A stretch of DNA of 64,000 nucleotides, from positions 1 to 64,000 of the forward strand of contig JAJDCO010000094.1 in NCBI GenBank assembly GCA_029260795.1, written 5' to 3'. The position numbers and the translations under genes were made by a program. The DNA comes from Planctomycetota bacterium (GTDB lineage Bacteria > Planctomycetota > OFTM77). Below, in pieces: positions 1-8,259 of this stretch (its first letter is position 1; each line of letters opens with the position of its first letter). The notes below the pieces were generated by a model. That model did no database searches. It was not told the DNA's origin and saw nothing but the letters and a program-made list of their open reading frames with translations.

Positions 1-200
1 CGTTCGAACGGCCAAGGAGCATCCCGCCGTCAGCACATCGCGGCCAACGCCCAAGTGTCCATGAAGCCCAAGGAACCGCGCCGCGCAGCAAGCGGCACCC
101 ACGTTCGAACGGCCAAGGAGCATCCCGCCGTCAGCACATCGCGGCCAACGCCCAAGTGTCCATGAAACCAAAGGAACCGCGCCGCGAAGCAAGCGGCACT
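1..200. repeat. Two tandem copies of a 101-bp unit with dispersed relatives
   Basis: Bases 1-101 and 102-200 are almost identical copies of one unit; only a few bases differ. The core of its right end (an AACCGCGCCGCGAAGCAAGC-like string) recurs in the same orientation at 269-286. It recurs in inverted orientation at about 316-336 and 409-437. The whole stretch 1-517 upstream of the first CHAT gene is therefore repeat-derived and I see no convincing gene in it. The copy may extend beyond the window's left edge. Confidence 0.85.
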
Positions 201-517
201 CGCCATGCCGTGAGAGGAGCCTTCGTGGCGTCCGCTTCGCGATGACAGAACAGAGCACGCCAGGAGCTGCGCCGCGAAGCAAGCGGTGGTCCTCCTTTCT
301 CAGGCCGCCCTGCACGCTTGCTCCGCGCGCGGTTCCCTGGGGCCCCGAGACGATCGAACGCGAGCCGCTTGGGGTCATGGCCACGAGTGACCTTCGCCTC
401 CAGCCGTCGGTGCCGCTTGCTCCGCGCGCGGTTCTTTCGGCCTCCGACGAGAGGCAGGGGACGCTGACGTCTGATACCTTCGGGGGCGATCGACCCTCCG
501 AACTTCGGGACTCCAGC

Positions 518-3500
518 ATGATGATTCATGTCTTATTGGCCCTGGTCAGCTCGATTGGTCTCCAAGACGGCGGGCAAGAAGCCGTCGCCCTCGAGCATGC
601 CAAGGCATTCGAATTCACGCTCGGCCCTGACGATCCGGTGCTCGAGGGCATCGGCCCTTCGAAGACCTTCCGGTACGAGATCGAGTCCGACGACGCGGTC
701 CTCTTTATCTGGGCCCGCTCGGATGGGCTCGACCTCGTCTTGCGCGCGAGCCTCGGACCACCGACTTCAGCCGGCAAGACTCCGAAGCCCTCGGGAGCAG
801 CCGCACTCCTCGCTGGCCGTCGCTCCGAGCCCGTCCTCGAAGACGACGACTCCGGCGGCAGCACGACGCCATTCCTTCGAATCGAGCGAAAAGGCGCCGG
901 CACGCTCACGATCCAGGTCACCGCAAAACGACCACCGGCCACCGACATGCCGCCCACCGAAACACCGAGCGAACCGGCCACCGAAACACCGCTCACCATT
1001 CACTGCTTCGAGGCCAGGGAAACTGCCGTCACCCGGGCCGCCGCCGCCGCCGGCAAAGCGGCTATCCAAGAGAGCGACCGCCTCGCCGCTGCGGGTAATC
1101 TCGAAGGGGCTCGCAAGAGGGTGGCCCAAGCGCTGACGACGATGCTGGGCACCGAAGGCAGCTCATCTAGCGCAGCGATCGCGCAGACTGCTTGGAACAT
1201 CGGCTCTTCGATCTACCGGCTCAGCGACCAGCACGCACCGAAAGCGGCTTGGTCATTCGCAATGGACTTCCGCTCCCGCACTCTGCCCGAAGAACACTCC
1301 AACCTCCAAGCAGCCCGAGGGAACCTCGCCCTGACGATGTACGCCGTGGGCGATCTCCGCGGCGCCCGCGCCCTCTTCGAGCAGGCCCTCGCCGTCTACT
1401 CACGCACCCTGCCCGAAGAACACCCCAACCTCCAAACGGCCCGAGCGAACCTCGCAGCGACGATGAAGGCACTGGGCGATCTCCACGGCGCCCGCACCCT
1501 CCAAGAGCAGGTCCTCGCCGTCCGCTCCCGCACCCTGCCCGAGGATCACCCCGACCTCCAAACCGCCCGAGGGAACCTCGCCCTGACGATGGTCGCCCTG
1601 GGCGATCTCCCGGGCGCCCGCGCTCTCGAGAAGCAGGTCCTCGCCGTCTACTCACGCACCCTGCCCGAAGAACACCCCGAGCTCCAAGGGGCACGAGGGA
1701 ACCTCGCAGCGACGATGGTCGCTCTTGGCGATCTCCACGGCGCCCGCGCCCTCTTCGAGCAGGTCCTCGCCGTCTACTCACGCACCCTGCCCGAAGAACA
1801 CCCCGAGCTCCAAGGAGCACGAGGGAACCTCGCAGTGACGATGCACGCACTGGGCGATCTCCCCGGAGCACGCGCCCTCGAGGAGCAGGTCCTCGCCGTC
1901 TTCTCCCGCACCCTCCCCGAGGATCACCCCGACCTCCAAGCCGCCCGAGGGAACCTCGCAGCGACGATGGTCGATCTTGGCGAACTCCACGGCGCCCGCG
2001 CACTCCAGGAGCAGGCCCTCGCCGTCTACTCACGCACCCTGCCCGAAGAACACCCCGATCTCCAGGCGGCCCGAGGAAACCTCGCCCTGACGATGCACGC
2101 CTTGGGCGATCTCCACGGCGCACGCGCGCTCCAAGAAAAGGTCCTCGCCGTCCGATCCCGCACCCTCCCCGAAGCACACCCCGATCTCCAACTGGCGAGG
2201 GCCAACGCCGCGAGATCGCGAGCTTTGGCAGGGGAGGCTCCGGGGAGCCAGAGACTGGCTCGCGACCTCGCAGCGACGAGCGGGAAACCCGAATCGTCCG
2301 AGCGATTCTTCGAGCGTCCGCGGCAGAGTGAGGACGCGCTCGCAACGACCTTGTCGATTTGCGCCGGGGCCGGTGTCTTCGAGGCCGACCCCGAAGGCGA
2401 GCGGCTGGCCTTCGAGATGGTCGAGGCCGAGCGTGGAGCGGCGTCGATCGCGGCACGTCTCGAGCGCAGCATGGCGGGCGACTCGGAGAGCATCCGACTG
2501 CGCGAGGAGATCGCACGCACCAACCGACAGTTGAGCGAGCTCGCCAGCAGCGGCGAGGGATCCTCCGCCCTGTCCGATCTCGTTCGCGAGCGCGATCGGC
2601 TTCGGCGAGCGCTCCGCGCTCGGCTCGAAGAGACCGAGGCTGTCCGCCTTCTTCCGGACTTGAACGCCGAGAAGATCGCCCGGCGACTGGCCGAAGGCGA
2701 AGCCGCCCTCGCCACCTGGCGCTACGATCGCTGGACGATCGACCCCGAGAGCAACACAGCGACGACTAGCCCGAGCTACCTCGCCTGGGTGCTCCGTCCC
2801 GATGGCGCGCTCCGGCGAGTGGAGCTGGGCTCGGCGGCTGCCATCGAGGACGCGATCGAAGCGTGGCGAAGCGCGCTGGGTGCACCGACTCGCGGCATCA
2901 CTCAGGACGAGGAGCTCTCGAAGACCGCCGAAGACCAGGGCCGGGCGGTTCGAATGCTGGTCGTCGACCCACTGACGGAAGCGATGGGCGAGGCGAGCCG
3001 GCTCTGGATCGCGCCCGCGGAGGCGCTGCACCTCGTGCCTTTCGAAGCGCTCCCCATCGACAAGGGCGTTCTCGGAGATCGCTTCGAGATCGTCCAGCTC
3101 CCGGCGCTCTCCGAGCTCACGGTCCAGGCTCCGACTTCGGGAGCTCCGATCTCGCTGCTGGCCCTCGGCGGCATCACGTACGACGGCGAGGCCGAAGCGC
3201 TGACAATCACCGAGCAGCCCAGGCCCTCCTCGAAGGGCGCCAGCCGGAGCACTCTTACTGGCGGTGAATCGGAGTCGTACGCATGGAAGTTTGGCGTCCT
3301 GACGGAGACGCGTGCCGAGGCCAATGCCGTGGGCGAGTACTTCCGGATGGCTTTCGAGGACGAGGATGTGCCCGAGCCGACGATCCTCACGCGCCGCAAG
3401 GCTTCGCGCCAGGCCTTCGAAAGGCTCGCGCCCAAGGTTCGCTACCTCCACCTGGCGACGCACGGGTGGTTTGCCCCCGAGTCGGTAGCTTCGACGGCAG

Positions 3501-4003
3501 ACGACCACGTCATCGATGAGCGGATGCACCTGATGGGCTCGTCCCTTCGCGACCAGGTCCGCGGCCTAGCACCATCGCTCCTCTGCGGCCTCGCCTTCGC
3601 CGGCGCCAACGGTGAGGCGGACATGTATGGACGCGTGCGTGGCGTGATGACGGCAGAAGAGATCAGCGCGATGGACCTGAGCGGCGTCGAGCTGTGCGTC
3701 TTGTCGGCCTGTGAGACGAACGTCGGTTTGCGCCGCGGCGGACAAGGCATCGCCTCCTTGCAGTCGGCGCTGCACGCCGCCGGTGTGCGCACGGCGATCA
3801 CGTCCTTGTGGAGGGTCCCCGACGAAGCCACGCGCGAGCTGATGACCGAGCTCTATCGAAGGCTGTGGGTATTGAAGGAGCCGAAGACGAAGGCACTCTG
3901 GAACGCGAAGAAGGCCCTTCGTGAGCAGCTCGACCGTGAAGGCAACCCCAGGTACTCAACTCGCGAGTGGGCCGGCTGGGTGCTCAGCGGCGATCCGGAT
4001 TGA
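518..4003 (+). CDS. Exported PPC-TPR-CHAT protein (caspase-like peptidase), paralogue 1
   Basis: A 1161-residue protein. The start at 518 (ATGATG) is chosen because it gives a signal peptide (MMIHVLLALVSSIG) directly before the mature domain; the frame is open back to 242 but that part is repeat DNA. After the signal comes a PPC-like beta domain (residues about 30-135, with a DDDSGG turn), then about eight kinesin-light-chain-type TPR units of 42 residues (each with a TLPEEHP motif), a helical linker and a C-terminal CHAT domain. The CHAT catalytic pair is visible: His982 in HLATHGWF and Cys1065 in LSACETN. CHAT proteins are caspase-clan cysteine peptidases, often switched by their TPR arms. 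The substrate is unknown, and the signal peptide points to an extracytoplasmic role, unlike cytoplasmic CRISPR-linked TPR-CHAT. A close paralogue follows. Confidence 0.9.
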   Translation: MMIHVLLALVSSIGLQDGGQEAVALEHAKAFEFTLGPDDPVLEGIGPSKTFRYEIESDDAVLFIWARSDGLDLVLRASLGPPTSAGKTPKPSGAAALLAGRRSEPVLEDDDSGGSTTPFLRIERKGAGTLTIQVTAKRPPATDMPPTETPSEPATETPLTIHCFEARETAVTRAAAAAGKAAIQESDRLAAAGNLEGARKRVAQALTTMLGTEGSSSSAAIAQTAWNIGSSIYRLSDQHAPKAAWSFAMDFRSRTLPEEHSNLQAARGNLALTMYAVGDLRGARALFEQALAVYSRTLPEEHPNLQTARANLAATMKALGDLHGARTLQEQVLAVRSRTLPEDHPDLQTARGNLALTMVALGDLPGARALEKQVLAVYSRTLPEEHPELQGARGNLAATMVALGDLHGARALFEQVLAVYSRTLPEEHPELQGARGNLAVTMHALGDLPGARALEEQVLAVFSRTLPEDHPDLQAARGNLAATMVDLGELHGARALQEQALAVYSRTLPEEHPDLQAARGNLALTMHALGDLHGARALQEKVLAVRSRTLPEAHPDLQLARANAARSRALAGEAPGSQRLARDLAATSGKPESSERFFERPRQSEDALATTLSICAGAGVFEADPEGERLAFEMVEAERGAASIAARLERSMAGDSESIRLREEIARTNRQLSELASSGEGSSALSDLVRERDRLRRALRARLEETEAVRLLPDLNAEKIARRLAEGEAALATWRYDRWTIDPESNTATTSPSYLAWVLRPDGALRRVELGSAAAIEDAIEAWRSALGAPTRGITQDEELSKTAEDQGRAVRMLVVDPLTEAMGEASRLWIAPAEALHLVPFEALPIDKGVLGDRFEIVQLPALSELTVQAPTSGAPISLLALGGITYDGEAEALTITEQPRPSSKGASRSTLTGGESESYAWKFGVLTETRAEANAVGEYFRMAFEDEDVPEPTILTRRKASRQAFERLAPKVRYLHLATHGWFAPESVASTADDHVIDERMHLMGSSLRDQVRGLAPSLLCGLAFAGANGEADMYGRVRGVMTAEEISAMDLSGVELCVLSACETNVGLRRGGQGIASLQSALHAAGVRTAITSLWRVPDEATRELMTELYRRLWVLKEPKTKALWNAKKALREQLDREGNPRYSTREWAGWVLSGDPD
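1277..2195 (+). repeat. 126-bp tandem DNA repeats coding TPR units (CHAT paralogue 1)
   Basis: The segment is built from copies with an exact 126-bp period (for example the CGCACYCT string at 1277 and 1403). Each copy encodes one 42-residue TPR. About seven full copies and a degenerate last one are present. Similarity is high at DNA level, not only protein level, which suggests recent duplication or homogenisation of units. Confidence 0.9.
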
Positions 4004-4241
4004 TCGGATGCCGGCGGGCCGCCCGCGCTCCCAGGGAAGACGCCTCCGAGAGTGACGGGAGTGCGTCCGCGCAGCGAAGCCGACGACGTCTCCCGAGATT
4101 CACACAGCTCGTCGCGGCGAAGCGGAGCTGACGCCTGGCCTCCCGACGCGAGCAGTCACCACCGCCCGCGCGCGATTCCGAGCGATTCTGGTACGCTCGG
4201 AGGCTCCCAAGCCCCCCTTCGACTCTGGCGACTGGCGACTC

Positions 4242-7200
4242 ATGCTCACACTTCTGTTGACTTTCACCCTCGTCGCGCAAGACGCGGGGCTCCTCCGCCA
4301 CGCTGAGCAGCACACCTTCACACTCGGCTCGGACGATCCGATCCTCGAAGGCGTCGGCCCGTCGAAGACCTTCCGGTACGAGATCGAGTCCGACGACGGG
4401 GTCCTTTTCATCCACGCCCGCTCGGATGAGCTCGACCTCTTCTTGCGCGCGAGTCTCGGACCACAGGTTGCAGCCGACAAGACTCCCAAGCCCTCGGGAG
4501 CGGCCGCGCTCCTCTCTGGCAAGAAGCCCCGGAACGACTCGTTCACGGATGACGACTCCGGCGGCGGCACGACGCCCTTCCTGCGCATTGAGCACCAAGG
4601 CGGCGGCACCCTCACGATTCAAGTCGCGGCCAAGCCACCGCTCACCCAATCACCGATCACCATTCACTGCTTCGAGGCCCAGGAGACCGCCGCCACCCAC
4701 GCCGCAGCCGCCGTCGGCAAGGCGGCCACCCAAGAGAGTGACCGCCTCGCCGCTGCGGGAGACCTCGCTCGCGCTCGCAGCATCCTCTCCGAGGCGTTGA
4801 CGGTGATGCTGACGACAGAAGGCAGTCCTTCCAGCGCCGCGATCGCGCAGACTGCTTGGAACATCGGCATCCTGACCTACCGGCTCAGCGACCTGCAAAC
4901 AACGAAGGCGGCTTGGTCATTCGCAGCGGACTTCCGTTCCCGCACCCTGCCCGAAGACCATCCCGAGCTCCAAAAGGCCCGAGGGAACCTCGCAGCGGCC
5001 CTGTCCGACCTGGGCGATCTGCCCGGTGCCCGCGCACTCGAGGAGCAGGTCCTCGCCGTCCGTTCCCGCACCCTGCCCGAAGACCACCCCGAGCTCCAAA
5101 CCGCCCGCGGGAACCTCGCCCTGACGATGTCCGACCTGGGCGATCTGGTCGGCGCCCGCGCGCTCGAGGAGCAGGTCCTCGCCGCCCGTTCCCGCACCCT
5201 GCCCGAAGACCACACCCACCTTCAAGCCGCCCGATTGAACCTCGCCCTGACGATGTTCGCCCTGGGCGATCTCCACGGCGCCCGCGCGCTCTTCGCGCAG
5301 GTCCACGCCATCTATTCCCGCACCCTGCCCGAAGACCACCCCAATCTCCAAACCGCCCGCGGAAACCTCGCAGCGGCGATGTACGCCCTGGGCGATCTGG
5401 CCGGCGCCCGCTCGCTCCAGGAGCAAGTCCTCGCCGTCAGTTCTCGCACCCTGCCCGAAGACCACCCCGGCCTCCAGTCCGCCCGAGGGAACCTCGCCGT
5501 CACGATGAAGGCCCTGGGTGAACTGGCCGGCGCCCGAGCACTCCAGGAGCAGGTCCTCGCCGTCCGCTCCCAAGCCCTACCCGAAGACCATCCCGACCTC
5601 CAAACCGCCCGAGCAAACCTCGCCGTCACGATGTGGGAACTCGGGGATCTTCACGGCGCCCGAGCCCTCCAAGAGCAGGTCCTCACCATCAACTCCCGCA
5701 CCCTGCCCGAAGATCACCCCGAACTCCAAAGGGCCCAAAGGAACCTCGCCGCGACCTTGTACGACTTGGGCGATCTGCCTCGTGCCCGCGCCCTTTTCGA
5801 GCAGGTCCTCGCCGTCTCTTCCCGCACCTTGCCCGAGGACCATCCCGCCCTCCAGTCCGACCGGGGGAACCTCGCCGGGACGCTGGTCGACCTGGGCGAT
5901 CTGGCCGGAGCCCGCGCGCTCCAGGAGCAGGTCCTCGCCGTTTGCACTCGTACTCTGCCCGAGGACCATCCTGATGTCCAAACGGCCCGAGGGAACCTTG
6001 CCGTAACGATGTCCGCTCAGGGCGATCTCCAAGGCGCCCGCGCGCTCGAGGAACAAGTCCTCGCCGTCTGCTTCCGCACCCTGCCCGAAGACCACCCCGA
6101 CCTCCAAAACGCCCGAGCAAACCTCGCCGGGACGATGGTCGCCCTGGGCGACCTCCCCGGCGCCCGCACGCTTCAGGAGCAGGTCCTCGCCGTATACTCC
6201 CGCACCCTGCCCGAGGACCATCCCGCCCTCCAAGGCGCCCGAGAGGGCTTCGGCGTGACGATCAAGGACATGGGCGATCTGCCCGGCGCCCGGGCGCTCT
6301 TCGAGCAAGTCCTGGCCGTCCGCTCACGCAACCTGTCCGAAGACCACCCCGACCTCCAAAGGACGAGTGCGTCCGTCGCGAAGTTGCGAGCTTTGGCCAG
6401 GGAGGCTCCGGGGAGTCAGCGACTGGCTCGCGACCTCATGGTGGCGGCAACGAAGCCGGGGTCGATGGAACGCATCTTCGAGCGCCCGCGGCTGAGCGAG
6501 CACACGCTCGCGACGACCTTGTCGATCTGCGCCGGAGCGGGTGTCTTCGAACCCGACCCCGAAGGCCAGCGGTTGGCCTTCGAGATGGTTGAGGCCGAGC
6601 GCGGATCGGCATCGATCCAGGCACGCCTCGAGCGCAGTGTGGCGGCCGACTCCGAGGGCGCCCGGCTGCGCGACGAGGTCGCACTCGCCAACCGACGCTT
6701 GAGCGAGCTCGCTGGTGTCGGGGAGGAATCCTCCGCTTTGTCGGACCTCGTCCGCGAACGAGATCGGCTTCGACGAGCGCTCCGCGCTCGGATCGAAGAG
6801 ACCGAAGCCGTCCGTCTTCTCCCGGACCTGGATGTCGACAAGGTCGCGCAGCGACTGGCCGACGTCGAAGCCGCCATTGCCTACTGGCGCTACGATCGCT
6901 GGCAGATCGACCCCGAGACCAATGAAGAGACGACTACCCCGAGCTACCTCGCCTGGGTACTGCGCCCCGATGGCGCCTTCCGGCGCGTGGAGCTGGGCCC
7001 GGCGGCTGCCATCGAAGACGCGATCGAAGCCTGGCGAAGAGGACTGGCTGCTCCAACTCGCGGCCTCACCCAGAACGAGAGAGTCTCGGGCGGCGATCCG
7101 GGCGAGACCGTTCGCCAGCTCCTCATCGATCCCTTGGCGGAGGTAGTCGGTAAGGCGCAGAGGGTCTGGCTCGCGCCCGCGGAGGCGCTGCACCTCGTGC

Positions 7201-8159
7201 CCTTCGAAGCGCTACCGATCGAAGGCGGTGGCGTCCTCGGCGACCGCTTCGAGTTCGTGCAAATGCAGGCGCTCTCGGAGCTGACGATCGCGGATCCGAC
7301 TCCGCTGTCTCCCGTCTCCGTGCTCGCGTTTGGCGGCATCTCCTACGACGGCGATACTGCGCCTTTCGCGGACGGTGCCGTGGCCTCTTCGAGAGGAGCT
7401 GTCCTCGGTAGCCTCAGTTCCCCTTCGGCGCCCTTCGAATGGAAGTTCGGACGCTTGCCGAGCACGCGCGGCGAGGTGGAGGTCGTGGGTGAGTACTTCC
7501 TGGACGCCTTCGAGGACTCGGATGCGCCCGAGCCGACGATCCTCACACGACGCAAGGCGTCGCGCGACGCCTTCGAGGCCCTCGCCCCGAAGCACCGGTT
7601 CCTCCACCTCGCAACGCATGGGTGGTTCGCCCCCGAGTCGGTCGCTTCGACGGCCGACGACCGCGTGATCGACGAGGAGATGGGCGTCATGGGCTCGTCC
7701 CTTCGTGACCAAGTTCGCGGCCTCGCCCCGTCATTGCTCTGCGGCCTCGCCTTTGCCGGCGCTAACGGCGAGGCGGACATGTATGGACGCGTGCGTGGCG
7801 TGATGACGGCAGAAGAGATCAGCGCGATGGACCTGAGCGGCGTCGAGCTGTGCGTCTTGTCGGCCTGCGAGACGAACGTCGGCCTCCGCCGCGGCGGGCA
7901 AGGCATCGCCTCCTTGCAGTCGGCGCTGCACGCCGCCGGTGTGCGTACGGCGATCACGTCCTTGTGGAGGGTCCCCGACGAAGCCACGCGCGAGCTGATG
8001 ACCGAGCTCTATCGAAGGCTGTGGGTATTGAAGGAGCCGAAGGCGAAGGCACTCTGGAACGCGAAGAAGGCGCTTCGTGAGCAGCTCGACCGTGACGGTA
8101 ACCCCATTTACTCAATCCGCGACTGGGCCGGCTGGGTGCTCAGCGGTGATCCGGATTGA
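4242..8159 (+). CDS. Exported PPC-TPR-CHAT protein (caspase-like peptidase), paralogue 2
   Basis: A 1305-residue protein with the same architecture as its upstream neighbour: short signal peptide (MLTLLLTFTLVAQDAG), PPC-like domain with a DDDSGGG turn, about twelve 42-residue TPR units, coiled linker, and CHAT domain. Catalytic residues are His1126 (HLATHGWF) and Cys1209 (LSACETN). It is longer than the first copy because it has about four more TPR units. The last 330 bp match the first gene almost exactly, while the rest is clearly diverged. It starts 238 bp after the first gene; an extended -10-like TGGTACGCT lies at 4189-4197, so it may have its own promoter. The role is not known; a secreted or periplasmic regulated protease is inferred. 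Confidence 0.9.
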   Translation: MLTLLLTFTLVAQDAGLLRHAEQHTFTLGSDDPILEGVGPSKTFRYEIESDDGVLFIHARSDELDLFLRASLGPQVAADKTPKPSGAAALLSGKKPRNDSFTDDDSGGGTTPFLRIEHQGGGTLTIQVAAKPPLTQSPITIHCFEAQETAATHAAAAVGKAATQESDRLAAAGDLARARSILSEALTVMLTTEGSPSSAAIAQTAWNIGILTYRLSDLQTTKAAWSFAADFRSRTLPEDHPELQKARGNLAAALSDLGDLPGARALEEQVLAVRSRTLPEDHPELQTARGNLALTMSDLGDLVGARALEEQVLAARSRTLPEDHTHLQAARLNLALTMFALGDLHGARALFAQVHAIYSRTLPEDHPNLQTARGNLAAAMYALGDLAGARSLQEQVLAVSSRTLPEDHPGLQSARGNLAVTMKALGELAGARALQEQVLAVRSQALPEDHPDLQTARANLAVTMWELGDLHGARALQEQVLTINSRTLPEDHPELQRAQRNLAATLYDLGDLPRARALFEQVLAVSSRTLPEDHPALQSDRGNLAGTLVDLGDLAGARALQEQVLAVCTRTLPEDHPDVQTARGNLAVTMSAQGDLQGARALEEQVLAVCFRTLPEDHPDLQNARANLAGTMVALGDLPGARTLQEQVLAVYSRTLPEDHPALQGAREGFGVTIKDMGDLPGARALFEQVLAVRSRNLSEDHPDLQRTSASVAKLRALAREAPGSQRLARDLMVAATKPGSMERIFERPRLSEHTLATTLSICAGAGVFEPDPEGQRLAFEMVEAERGSASIQARLERSVAADSEGARLRDEVALANRRLSELAGVGEESSALSDLVRERDRLRRALRARIEETEAVRLLPDLDVDKVAQRLADVEAAIAYWRYDRWQIDPETNEETTTPSYLAWVLRPDGAFRRVELGPAAAIEDAIEAWRRGLAAPTRGLTQNERVSGGDPGETVRQLLIDPLAEVVGKAQRVWLAPAEALHLVPFEALPIEGGGVLGDRFEFVQMQALSELTIADPTPLSPVSVLAFGGISYDGDTAPFADGAVASSRGAVLGSLSSPSAPFEWKFGRLPSTRGEVEVVGEYFLDAFEDSDAPEPTILTRRKASRDAFEALAPKHRFLHLATHGWFAPESVASTADDRVIDEEMGVMGSSLRDQVRGLAPSLLCGLAFAGANGEADMYGRVRGVMTAEEISAMDLSGVELCVLSACETNVGLRRGGQGIASLQSALHAAGVRTAITSLWRVPDEATRELMTELYRRLWVLKEPKAKALWNAKKALREQLDRDGNPIYSIRDWAGWVLSGDPD
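4940..6370 (+). repeat. 126-bp tandem DNA repeats coding TPR units (CHAT paralogue 2)
   Basis: About eleven full and one degenerate copies of the 126-bp TPR unit seen in the upstream paralogue. Each starts with a variant of CGCACCCTGCCCGAAGACCA. Copy number differs from the neighbour (about twelve against eight), showing expansion or contraction since duplication. Confidence 0.9.
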
Positions 8160-8224
8160 TCCGGGTTGGCTCGCCGTCTTCGACGAGAGCGCTTGCGGCC
8201 ATCACCGCCCCGGACGTCACCGCC

Positions 8225-8253
8225 TGGCCACCGGGCGAAGCCGCCGCTACGAT
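8225..8253 (+). promoter_or_regulatory. Candidate sigma70-type promoter giving a leaderless mRNA
   Basis: TGGCCA (8225-8230) and TACGAT (8248-8253) are spaced by 17 bp. The ATG at 8260 lies six bases after the -10 box, where transcription would start, so the mRNA may be leaderless. There is no Shine-Dalgarno sequence. Both boxes match the consensus at only four of six positions. Confidence 0.3.
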
Positions 8254-8259
8254 GGCGCG

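Noticed and set aside
242..517. Upstream extension of the first CHAT gene
   Set aside because: The extension reads through repeat DNA; the ATG at 518 directly precedes a signal peptide matching the paralogue's layout.
131..529. 132-residue minus-strand open frame before the first CHAT gene
   Set aside because: It lies in tandem and inverted repeat DNA, encodes repeated Arg-rich strings, and has no start signal or domain.
1221..2516. 431-residue antisense frame with Arg-rich repeats
   Set aside because: It is the shadow of the 126-bp TPR repeats on the opposite strand.
1277..6370. Regular repeats considered as a CRISPR array
   Set aside because: The period is 126 bp, the whole unit is repeated with no unique spacers, and it is in frame coding TPRs.
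518..8159. CHAT proteins considered as part of a CRISPR-guided (Craspase-type) system
   Set aside because: There is no Cas gene or array, and both proteins have signal peptides.
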